From NCBI GenBank assembly GCA_023700925.1, contig JAMPXZ010000009.1, forward strand, positions 1-34,088: 34,088 bases of DNA. The letters run 5' to 3'. Shown here in pieces: positions 24,764-32,536 of the stretch; positions within the stretch are counted from its first letter, which is position 1, and each line of letters opens with the position of its first letter. This stretch comes from Oligoflexia bacterium. Lineage in GTDB: Bacteria > Bdellovibrionota > UBA1018. A model generated the notes under the pieces. That model worked only from the letters and a program-made list of their open reading frames with translations, searched no databases and was not told where the DNA came from. The translations under genes and the position numbers were made by a program.

Positions 24764-25397
24764 TAGGTTATTCGAAGAAGCTCGCGCGGAGGCGTATGAG
24801 TACTTTGATCATCATATTCGCCGCTTGCCAAAGGGGGCGAATGGTCGGGTCAATGCTAGAGCGGCGGGCCTTGACGACAACGACGTCGACGCTTTTCGGC
24901 ACGCGTATGTGAGTGGTGTATTTACTCAGGAGTACGGTGAGCTGACGGCCAACATCCTTGGCCTGGCCAACGAATATGATCCAGTCGGGCAGGCTTCGAA
25001 CTCAATGGATCCGCGCTCCATGAACATGGATCTTTGGAATAACCGCGTCGGCAGAAAATATGGGAAGAAGACTCGCGGACGCAAGACGCTGCTCAAGCTG
25101 ATTCATCAAGCACTCGAACGGGGCGAGTTGATCGTCGATCTTGATGATTCCCGAAAGTTTTCAGGGTTAACTGCCGCTCCTAAACGAATGCCGAAGTCGA
25201 TCATCGCCTTGACCAAATCAAAGTCAGGACGAAACGAAACTTATTATGACCTTCTGAAGAGAGTCGTAATGACGCGAGTGGAGTTAGTTGAGCGTATCCT
25301 TGCGGGAGCTTATTCGGGATACTCGGTGAAAGTCATCCGGGGGATAGAAACGCCCGTTTCAAGGCGGGATGGAAAGCGAATCAATAATATTGGGTAG
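24723..25397 (+). CDS. DUF6973-like protein (DAFRHAY ... MDLWNNRVGR)
   Basis: DDNDVDAFRHAYVSGVFTQEYGELTANILGLANEYDPVGQASNSMDPRSMNMDLWNNRVGRKYG; overlaps the TM gene by 41 bp. Confidence 0.65.
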   Translation: MYYEASDLKLKLFDRLFEEARAEAYEYFDHHIRRLPKGANGRVNARAAGLDDNDVDAFRHAYVSGVFTQEYGELTANILGLANEYDPVGQASNSMDPRSMNMDLWNNRVGRKYGKKTRGRKTLLKLIHQALERGELIVDLDDSRKFSGLTAAPKRMPKSIIALTKSKSGRNETYYDLLKRVVMTRVELVERILAGAYSGYSVKVIRGIETPVSRRDGKRINNIG

Positions 25398-25553
25398 TGG
25401 CCGGAAAGGGGCTTCCATTCTGAGACGGGTAGGTAGGGTTTGTCTTGATTTCAAAGGGGCCCCGAAAGGGGATTCACGAGAGCTGAGCAAGGCCCGAAGG
25501 GTGCCTGCCTGTCCGCGCTAAACGCTTTCGCGTTTCCCGCGGTCGCGGCTCCG

Positions 25554-25637
25554 GTTCGATTCTCGCCATCACAAATAACAAAGCCCACCGGCTGAAGCCG
25601 ATGGGCTTTGTTATGGAGGTGACGGTGAGAATCGAAC
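25554..25637. repeat. Inverted repeat copying tRNA-Cys 3' end
   Basis: 25554-25593 GTTCGATTCTCgCCaTCACaaATAACAAAGCCCAcCGGCT versus reverse complement of 25596-25637 GTTCGATTCTCaCCgTCACctccATAACAAAGCCCAtCGGCT. Confidence 0.88.
25575..25614 (-). terminator. Strong stem-loop immediately after tRNA-Cys
   Basis: ATAACAAAGCCCACCGGCT-GA-AGCCGATGGGCTTTGTTAT, 19-bp stem with one mismatch. Confidence 0.65.
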
Positions 25638-25689
25638 TCACAAAAAACGGTTTTGCAAACCGTCCCATTAGCCATTTTGGTACGTCACC
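25614..25689 (-). tRNA. tRNA-Cys (anticodon GCA), CCA encoded
   Basis: GGTGACG/CGTCACC acceptor, ACGGT-TTGCAAA-ACCGT anticodon arm, GTGAG-TTCGATT-CTCAC T-arm, T + CCA. Confidence 0.95.
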
Positions 25690-25759
25690 CCGCACCAGAT
25701 TGCCCTCACTTGGGTAGCAAGCCCCGGCTTGCTTTGTCAACTTCCTTGAAAAGGGAAGC

Positions 25760-26434
25760 TTAGACGCCCTTGCGATCCGGTCCCCAGATCAGCTTGTGAA
25801 GCTGGTACTGCAGCCTGACCGGCAGGCGATCTTCGAGGATCCGTTCGGCAAGCCACGCGAGTTCGACGCCCGGATAAGCGCCCGGCGCGCCGCGGGCGGA
25901 CTGGGCCGCCGAAAAAAGAATCTCCTTCGGCCTCAGGCGCCCGGAGCGAACGAGGTCGCGTGCCCAAGGATAGTCCTCCGGCGCGGCGAGCACGAACTTG
26001 ATCTCATCGCTTTCCTTGAGAAGGGGCAAATTTTCCTCGAAGCCACCGCGGCACATGCCGCTGCCCGGGGTCTTGATGTCCATGATGATCCGCGCGGACG
26101 CGACGACCCGGGCGATCGAGACCTCGCCATGGGTTTCGATGCTCACGGCGTAGCCTTGGGCGACGAGAGCCTCGACCAGGGCCGGTGCCTCTCGCTGCAG
26201 GAGGGGTTCTCCGCCGGTGAGGAGCACGTTTCGCGCGCCGAATGGTCGGACTGCTTCGAGGACCTCGGGGATCGTCATCTTGCGCCCGCCGTGAAACGCA
26301 TAGGCCGAATCACAGTACGCGCATCTCAGGTTGCAGCCGGTCAAGCGGATGAAGGCGAATGGGAGCCCGGCGAGCGAGCTTTCGCCCTGAATGCTGTGAA
26401 AGATCTCGGTGACAAGCACTTCGCCGGAGCCCAT
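25760..26434 (-). CDS. queE: 7-carboxy-7-deazaguanine synthase
   Basis: VTEIFHSIQGESSLAGLPFAFIRLTGCNLRCAYCDSAYAF (radical SAM CxxxCxxC), VLLTGGEPLLQ, IMDIKTPGSGM, LQYQLHKLIWGP. Confidence 0.95.
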   Translation of the reverse strand: MGSGEVLVTEIFHSIQGESSLAGLPFAFIRLTGCNLRCAYCDSAYAFHGGRKMTIPEVLEAVRPFGARNVLLTGGEPLLQREAPALVEALVAQGYAVSIETHGEVSIARVVASARIIMDIKTPGSGMCRGGFEENLPLLKESDEIKFVLAAPEDYPWARDLVRSGRLRPKEILFSAAQSARGAPGAYPGVELAWLAERILEDRLPVRLQYQLHKLIWGPDRKGV

Positions 26435-26450
26435 GAGGCAACCCCATACC

Positions 26451-26498
26451 ACAAAAAGGACGAGGCCCGGCGCCGCTTTCCTGGCGGCCCGAGCCTCG
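26451..26498 (-). terminator. Rho-independent terminator between riboswitch and queE
   Basis: Minus strand CGAGGCTCGGGCCGCCAGGAAAGCGGCGCCGGGCCTCG then TCCTTTTT. Confidence 0.75.
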
Positions 26499-26587
26499 CG
26501 GGGACTGAAGAGGAGGTCTCCTTTGAGGTAGGGGACCCCCCTTTGAAACTTGGCGGACCATCCATCGGTCCTTTTCGTTCCTCCTTT

Positions 26588-26670
26588 GGCAGCCCGGCTG
26601 ACAAGAACCGCCGGGGTAAGCGGTTCGTAGCCCCGTGGCTTTGCGTCCCGGCCTTTCGGCGCGGTTTGCC
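26588..26670 (-). ncRNA. Cyclic-di-GMP-I (GEMM) riboswitch aptamer
   Basis: Minus strand GGCAAACCGCGCCGAAAGGCCGGGACGCAAAGCCACGGGGCTACGAACCGCTTACCCCGGCGGTTCTTGTCAGCCGGGCTGCC: GEMM hallmarks GCAAACC, GAAA tetraloop, GGGACGCAAAGCC, second stem GAACCGC/GCGGTTC, GCCGGGCTGCC. Confidence 0.9.
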
Positions 26671-26919
26671 TTTTTCAAAGGGGGTTGAGGTTGAACCCGC
26701 CTCTTCAAAGCGCCCTTTCCGTGGGCTAAAGACTGATAAGCGCTAGCTTTATTCCTATTATGGTTTCCAGCTAACTTTGTTAAAACCTCTATAAACATCC
26801 TAATGCGGCGCGTCGCAAAATGCAAGAGCTGTTTTTAATGCTATGAAATCCCAAGAAAAGTTCTCTCAACGTCCACCCTGATTTTTCCGAAAAGAGACTC
26901 AAGGAGGCGTTCGCCGGCC

Positions 26920-27756
26920 ATGAGTCCCATCCGAAATTCCGCTCTTCGCCTGCAGGACGCTGTTCCACCGACAACCGCACTGCGCGTGGTGCCGGTGCGG
27001 CTTCCCACGCTCGCGGTGGTGATCCCCGCTTACAATGAGGAAAAGAATATCGAGAAAGTCCTGGCCGAGCTCGCGGCGCTGCGCCGCGCCCGCCCGCGAT
27101 GGAAGATCATTCCGATCGTTGTGAATGACGGCTCGGCGGACCGGACCGAGGAAGTTCTCCAGCGGATCTCACCGATCTATGAAGCTTGTTTTGTTTCCCT
27201 GCCGCTGAACCTCGGCATCGGTCGCGCGGTCCAGGCGGGCCTCAAGATGGCTGTTCGCCTCGGCGCCGATGTGACGCTTCAGCTCGATGGCGATGGCCAG
27301 CATCCGGCCGAGCAGATCCCGCTTCTCGCAGGGCCGATTCTCGCCGGCAAGGTCGACGTGGCCGTGGGCTCGCGCTATCTGCCGGGCGCGGGCGGAAACG
27401 TCTCCACCTCGCTTCGACAGGCGGGAACCTGGTTCTTTTCACGGCTGCTGCGGCTGCTGGTCGGCGTCGACATCAAGGACGTGACGAGCGGCTTTCGCGC
27501 GTTCAGCGCGGATGCAACCGAGTTTCTTTCGCGCTACTATCCGGATGATTATCCGGAGGTGCAGGCTTATGTACCGCTCGTGCGCAAGGGGTTTTCGGTC
27601 GGAGAGGTGGCCGTGCGGATGCGTCCGCGCACGCAGGGCGTCTCGAGCATCACGCCGCTTCGGAGCGCCTATTACATGATCAAGGTGGCCTTCGCGACCA
27701 CGATCGATCTGATTCGGCCGCTGCCGCGGCGGCGAGGGGGACCCGTTGAACGTTAG
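26920..27756 (+). CDS. Glycosyltransferase family 2 (dolichyl-phosphate mannosyltransferase-like)
   Basis: LAVVIPAYNEEKNIEKVLAEL, VVNDGSADRTEEV, NLGIGRAVQAGLKMAVRLGADVTLQLDGDGQHPAEQIPLL; AAGGAGG upstream. Confidence 0.93.
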   Translation: MSPIRNSALRLQDAVPPTTALRVVPVRLPTLAVVIPAYNEEKNIEKVLAELAALRRARPRWKIIPIVVNDGSADRTEEVLQRISPIYEACFVSLPLNLGIGRAVQAGLKMAVRLGADVTLQLDGDGQHPAEQIPLLAGPILAGKVDVAVGSRYLPGAGGNVSTSLRQAGTWFFSRLLRLLVGVDIKDVTSGFRAFSADATEFLSRYYPDDYPEVQAYVPLVRKGFSVGEVAVRMRPRTQGVSSITPLRSAYYMIKVAFATTIDLIRPLPRRRGGPVER

Positions 27757-28186
27757 TTCGCCGTTCGTCATCGCGCCGCCCGCGCCTGAGTACCGGTTCC
27801 GGATCGAGTTCTGGGCCATCGTCGGCTGCGTCGTGCTGTTCGTGGCGCTGATCGAGCTCGTTCGCCGCAACCGGCTCAAAGAGCGTTACTCGTTCCTGTG
27901 GTTCCTGACTTCGATCGTGCTGCTCGTGTTCACGCTCAAGCGATCCTGGCTCGAGGACCTCGCGGGCTTTGTCGGCGTGTATTATCCGCCGACCGCGCTC
28001 TTCCTGCTTCTCGTGTTTTTCATGCTGCTCATCCTGATCCATTACTCCACGGTGATCAGCCGGCTTCTCGATGAGAAGCAGGCGATCGTCCAGAATCTCG
28101 GGCTCATGGACGCCCGCACCCGGGCACTCGAGGAGAAGATCCGGGCGCTCGAAGGCTCGCGGCCTTCCGGCCCTAACCCCGGCTGA
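27746..28186 (+). CDS. DUF2304 membrane protein (TTG start, overlaps GT2)
   Basis: RRNRLKERYSFLWFLTSIVLLVFTLKRSWLEDLAGFVGVYYPPTALFLLLVFFMLL. Confidence 0.85.
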   Translation: MNVSSPFVIAPPAPEYRFRIEFWAIVGCVVLFVALIELVRRNRLKERYSFLWFLTSIVLLVFTLKRSWLEDLAGFVGVYYPPTALFLLLVFFMLLILIHYSTVISRLLDEKQAIVQNLGLMDARTRALEEKIRALEGSRPSGPNPG

Positions 28187-29405
28187 CGTATTTCCAGTAG
28201 CGGGGATTAAGCGCCGCAGCGCCCGTGCAGATGATCGTTGCGAGGGCACCGGCGGGATCTTCGGGATCCCATTCCTCGGCTTGCCCGGGCAGACCCCGCA
28301 GGAACTCGCGGACGCTCTCGCGGCTTTGCGCGGGCTGGGTGATGTATCTCAGGATGTCACCCGGGATCACCCAGCGGCACCGCACTCCTGCCGGATAGCG
28401 CAGGACGGGCTCGATCCGTTCTCCCAGCGCAGCGCGCGCATAGAGCTGCGGAAAATCCACGCCCGACCGGATGGCGAGCTCGAGGCTCCCCCAGAAGCGC
28501 GGGTTGATTTCCATGAGCTTGGGCCGTCCGTCGCGCGGGTCGGCTTTCCACTCGACCATGGCGATTCCGCGCCAGTTGAGGCGCTTGAGCAGCCGAATGC
28601 TCATCTCCAGAAGCTCCGGCGCGTAAAGGCTCTGTCGATCCGTACTAGGGCCGCCCGAGTTTGGATACTGCTGCAGTCTTTCGTGCGCGAACGCGGCGAT
28701 GCATTCCCCCGCGGCATCAAACAGGAGGCTCGCGCCGAGTCCCTGGCCCTGCGCCGGAACGCGCTCCTGCACCAGCATCGGGCCGAAGCGTTCCCAATGG
28801 CGTTTCCACTCGGCGGGGGTGCGGCTGTCACGGTTGCCGTAGCACACGCCCGCGGAGCCGCTGCCGCGTAGGGGTTTGGTCACGAACTCACCTTGGATTC
28901 CCGCGACGATATCGCAAAGCTCCTCGGGGTTGCTGGGGCGCCAGGTCCGGGGGCAGGGTAGGCCCATCTCCTCGGCTAGCGCGAGCGTGGCGCTCTTGTC
29001 CCAGGCGGTCTCGAGCGCCTCGGGGCTAGGCAGTAGGATGCGAGCGAGCTCCTGGATCCTCTTGCGATGAGTCGACACCCAGCGGAGCGTGGTGTCTTCC
29101 ATGGGCAGCAGGACGCTTCCCGGATTTTCTTCCAGTGTCTCGAGCAGCCTCTTACCGAACCCGTCGGGGTTCGCCGCGGCGGTGGGGGCGATAATTCTTT
29201 TCTCGGTGAAAGTGGACCAGAAACCCGTCGTGAAAACCGAATCGCCCATCACGGCGACCTCGAAGCCCGCTTTGCCGAGCGAGCGGACCGCGCTCAGGCT
29301 CTTTCGCCAGAGGCCATCAGTCACAAGGGCGGGACGCGTGAAGGCCGGGTCCTCGAAACGCCCTTGTCTCAGTTCCTGTTTGGAGCGCGAAGCGGTGCCG
29401 GGCAC
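28173..29405 (-). CDS. ATP-grasp family protein (carbamoyl-phosphate synthase large subunit-like)
   Basis: PALVTDGLWRKSLSAVRSLGKAGFEVAVMGDS...FVTKPLRGSGSAGV...MVEWKADPRDGRPKLMEINPRFWGSLELAIRSGVDFP. Confidence 0.88.
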   Translation of the reverse strand: MPGTASRSKQELRQGRFEDPAFTRPALVTDGLWRKSLSAVRSLGKAGFEVAVMGDSVFTTGFWSTFTEKRIIAPTAAANPDGFGKRLLETLEENPGSVLLPMEDTTLRWVSTHRKRIQELARILLPSPEALETAWDKSATLALAEEMGLPCPRTWRPSNPEELCDIVAGIQGEFVTKPLRGSGSAGVCYGNRDSRTPAEWKRHWERFGPMLVQERVPAQGQGLGASLLFDAAGECIAAFAHERLQQYPNSGGPSTDRQSLYAPELLEMSIRLLKRLNWRGIAMVEWKADPRDGRPKLMEINPRFWGSLELAIRSGVDFPQLYARAALGERIEPVLRYPAGVRCRWVIPGDILRYITQPAQSRESVREFLRGLPGQAEEWDPEDPAGALATIICTGAAALNPRYWKYVSRG

Positions 29406-29443
29406 GATTTCATTCTACACGTTTTTTATCCGGACGGCATAGA

Positions 29444-30322
29444 ATGGCAGTGCGAGGAAGCATGGAAAAACGTTCCGATGAAAAGTGCACGGGCCTGCTG
29501 ACCCTGGATGTGGAGGATTGGGAGCATGCGAACTTCGCCCAGCTCGAGCCGCTGCGCGACCCGATCGCCCGGACGGTCCGCGAGCGCCGATATGCCATGG
29601 ACGCGAACACCGATGCCTGGATCGCGCTGCTCGCGGAGACAGGGGCGCGCAGCACCTGCTTTGTGCTCGGGGACTTCGCCCGACGCTATCCGGAGGCGGT
29701 AAAGCGCCTCCATGCGGCGGGTCACGAGATCGCGTCGCATGGTGACACTCACGCGCTGATTTATCGCATGAGCCGGGAGCAGTTCCGGGTGTTCCTCGAA
29801 AAAGGCCTGGCCGCGGTGGGTGAGCTGATCGGCGAGACGCCGCGCGGTTTTCGCGCCCCGAGCTGGTCCGTTGATCCCAAGCGCACGCCCTGGTTCTGCG
29901 AGGAGCTCAAGGCGAGGGGACTCGTTTACGACTCCAGTGTCTTCCCTGTTCGCACGCCCCTGTTCGGCCAGGGCGACTCACCGCTCGCCCCGTACTGGGA
30001 AGCGGGCATCTATCGCGTGCCTGTCACGGTTTTGACGCTGGGGGGCTTCCGGCTCCCATTCTCCAGTGGTGCGTTCTTCCGTCTTTCTCCGTTGCCGCTC
30101 ATTCGGCATGGGCTGAGCCGAGCCGGACGCGCGGGGCTCCCGGTGATGGTGGTGTTGCATCCGCGGGAGCTGGACCCGGGGCATCCCCGCCTGCCGCTTC
30201 GGGGCTGGGAACGTTCGGTGCACTATGCGCGCCTTGGGACGACGGTGCCCAAGCTGAGAAGCCTGCTTCGGGAGTTTCACTGGACCTCGATCGCGGAAGC
30301 CTACGGCGAAGTTCTAGGGTGA
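29444..30322 (+). CDS. Polysaccharide deacetylase (DUF3473-containing, XrtA/PEP-CTERM-locus-like)
   Basis: LTLDVEDWEHAN, STCFVLGDFARRYPEAVKRLHAAGHEIASHGDTHALIYRMS, GFRAPSWSVDPKRTPWFCEELKARGLVYDSSVFPV, MVVLHPRELDPGHPRL. Confidence 0.9.
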   Translation: MAVRGSMEKRSDEKCTGLLTLDVEDWEHANFAQLEPLRDPIARTVRERRYAMDANTDAWIALLAETGARSTCFVLGDFARRYPEAVKRLHAAGHEIASHGDTHALIYRMSREQFRVFLEKGLAAVGELIGETPRGFRAPSWSVDPKRTPWFCEELKARGLVYDSSVFPVRTPLFGQGDSPLAPYWEAGIYRVPVTVLTLGGFRLPFSSGAFFRLSPLPLIRHGLSRAGRAGLPVMVVLHPRELDPGHPRLPLRGWERSVHYARLGTTVPKLRSLLREFHWTSIAEAYGEVLG

Positions 30323-30364
30323 ACGCGGCTTGACAGTCCCGGCGGGCGCCGGGAAAATTGAACG

Positions 30365-32536
30365 ATGACATTATCTTTCAAGCGCCTGGCGTTGGGGTTG
30401 GGTGTGGTGATCGCGCTTTGCTATGCGGGAAGCCTGACCGGTGGCTTTCATTTCGACGATTCCCACAGCGTGGAGTCGAACCTCGCCGTTCGTTCGATGG
30501 CCAACATCCCGAGCTTCTGGACCGATGCGACGACCTCGTCGTTTATCCCGGAAAACCGGGTCTATCGCCCCCTGGTTTACACCTTCTACTCGATCTGCTG
30601 GACGATCGGCGGCGGCCAGACCTGGCCCTTCCATGTCATGAAAATCTTCATGCACTGGGGCGTTGCCTTGGCGCTGATGCTGATCTGGGCGCGGCTGTGG
30701 TCGGAGCCGGGATGGTTCCCGCTCAAGAACCTGAATATCCGGTTTCCATTCTTCAAAGCCCCGATCGCCGTGACGCCCCTCGTGGCGGCCTTCCTCCTCG
30801 CACTGCTCTTCGGCATCCATCCCGCCGGCTCCGAGTGCGTCGATTACGTCTCGGCGACGACCTCGCTCCAATGCGCGCTGTTCTATGTGTGGGCGTACTA
30901 CGCGTACCTGCTCTACCGCGATTCGCGTGATCCTCGAAAGCTGGCGCTTTCCCTGGGGCTCTATTTTCTTTCCGTCGCTTCCAAGGAAGAAGGCATCACT
31001 CTCCCGGCGATGATCTTTCTGACTGAGTTCTTTCTCGCTCGTCCGGCGGCCAAAAAGCGCCCCGGGGCCGAATCCGCCTGGAGCGCGTTTGCTCAGCGCG
31101 TTTGGGTCAACTTCAAGTTCTCGGTCCCTTACGTGGCCATGGGCCTCGCGCTTGCGGCCTGGATCGTGCTCATGCGGCCTGCGTCGGGCGACGAGTCGCG
31201 CGGCTACCATTCCTCGCTTTCGTACTTCCTCACTCAGTGGCGCGCCTATCTCTGGTACATGCGCCTCTGGTTCTGGCCGTGGGATCTCAACGCCGACAAC
31301 GCCTCCATCGAGTTCTCCAAATCTCTTACCGATCCGCTCGTCATCCAGGCGGCGATCGGCAACCTTCTCGTGCTGGTGATCTCGTGGATGAATCGCAGGA
31401 AATATCCCGCGCTGCTTTTCGGCGTGGTCTGGTTCTATGTCACGATCGCTCCCGCTTCGAGCGTGGTGGTTCTCGCCGAGGCGATCAACGAGCACCGGAT
31501 GTACCTGGCGTACGTCGGCTTCGCCGGCGGTACCTTCACGGTCCTTCTCGCGATGAGCGAGGCTCTTTTCGCCGAGCAGACGCGCGCGGTTCGCCTGGCC
31601 TGGATATTCCTCGCCGTCGCGGTGGGACTCTTCACGGGCACGCAGGAACGCAACCGCGTCTGGCGCAACGGCCAAAACCTTTGGACCGACACGGTCGAGA
31701 AGAACCCCACCTCCGGTCGAGCGCTCAACAACCTGGCGCTCGTTTACATGGCTCGCGCCGAATATGACCGTGCGTTGCCGCTTCTCGATAAGTGCGCTCA
31801 GCACTGGCCGACCTACATGTACTGCGCCCTCAATAAGGGCCTGGTTCTGGCGAGTCAGGCCGACATTGCGGACAAGGCCGGCAACAAGGCCGAGAGCACG
31901 CGTCTGGCGGCGCTCTCGGAGGCATCGCTTCTTCGCGCCTATGAGCTCAATCCGCGGAACGTGCACGTGAACTACCACCTCGGCAAGCTCCATCAGATGC
32001 GCAAGAAAGACTACGAAAAGGCCGCTTTTCATTTCAAAACCGCGATTGACCTCACGGCCGGCCGCTATCCCGCGGCCGAGGCGGATCTCGCGAACTGCTA
32101 CGCGAAGATGGGCAAGGCAGTCGAAGCCAAGGCCGCTTTCGAGCGGGCCCTTCAGCTCGATTCCAATCCGGAAGGGATGCTTTTCGAAAAAGCGAGAGGC
32201 ACGCTCGACGCCGGTGATCCTGCCGGCGCCGCCGAGACGTATCGTAAGCTGCTCGAGCGCAATCCCAGGCATCTTCAGGCCTGGTATAACCTTGGTGTGA
32301 CCTATCTCGCCCTTAAGCAGGTGGGCGAGGCCCGCGCCGCGTTCGAGCGAACCGTGGCCCTCGATCCCCGGAGCGAGCAGGGCTGGTACAATCTCGCCGT
32401 TACCGCCGACACCCTAGGCGACGGCCCCACGGCCATCTCGGCGGTCCGCGAGCTCGCGCGGCTTCAGCCGGGCAAGCCTAAGTACGGCACGAGACTCCAG
32501 GAGCTGCTCAGGAAGTACGGCGGAACGCCGCAATGA
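30365..32536 (+). CDS. TMTC-like multi-TM protein with C-terminal TPR repeats (putative GT-C glycosyltransferase)
   Basis: GGFHFDDSHSVESNLAVRS...ENRVYRPLVYTFYSICW; many TMs; TPR units ALNNLALVYMARAEYDRALPLLDKC, AWYNLGVTYLALKQVGEARAAFERTVALDP. Confidence 0.85.
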   Translation: MTLSFKRLALGLGVVIALCYAGSLTGGFHFDDSHSVESNLAVRSMANIPSFWTDATTSSFIPENRVYRPLVYTFYSICWTIGGGQTWPFHVMKIFMHWGVALALMLIWARLWSEPGWFPLKNLNIRFPFFKAPIAVTPLVAAFLLALLFGIHPAGSECVDYVSATTSLQCALFYVWAYYAYLLYRDSRDPRKLALSLGLYFLSVASKEEGITLPAMIFLTEFFLARPAAKKRPGAESAWSAFAQRVWVNFKFSVPYVAMGLALAAWIVLMRPASGDESRGYHSSLSYFLTQWRAYLWYMRLWFWPWDLNADNASIEFSKSLTDPLVIQAAIGNLLVLVISWMNRRKYPALLFGVVWFYVTIAPASSVVVLAEAINEHRMYLAYVGFAGGTFTVLLAMSEALFAEQTRAVRLAWIFLAVAVGLFTGTQERNRVWRNGQNLWTDTVEKNPTSGRALNNLALVYMARAEYDRALPLLDKCAQHWPTYMYCALNKGLVLASQADIADKAGNKAESTRLAALSEASLLRAYELNPRNVHVNYHLGKLHQMRKKDYEKAAFHFKTAIDLTAGRYPAAEADLANCYAKMGKAVEAKAAFERALQLDSNPEGMLFEKARGTLDAGDPAGAAETYRKLLERNPRHLQAWYNLGVTYLALKQVGEARAAFERTVALDPRSEQGWYNLAVTADTLGDGPTAISAVRELARLQPGKPKYGTRLQELLRKYGGTPQ

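Noticed and set aside
25554-25573. Possible attachment-site duplication of tRNA-Cys
   Set aside because: The copy is inverted relative to the tRNA and only tens of bp away, and no integrase was seen; it fits a foldback repeat better than an att site.
25451-25740. ORFs 25451-25675 and 25474-25740 (MARIEPEPRPRETRKR...)
   Set aside because: Overlap tRNA-Cys and its downstream inverted repeat; no coding signature.
26310-26825. 171-aa ORF and 26341-26604 ORF over the riboswitch
   Set aside because: Arg/Pro/Gly-rich, overlap the GEMM aptamer, terminator and queE; explained as structured RNA.
30371-32272. 633-aa minus-strand ORF antisense to the TPR protein
   Set aside because: Shadow ORF with His/Arg/Glu-rich composition; the plus strand encodes TM segments and TPR repeats.
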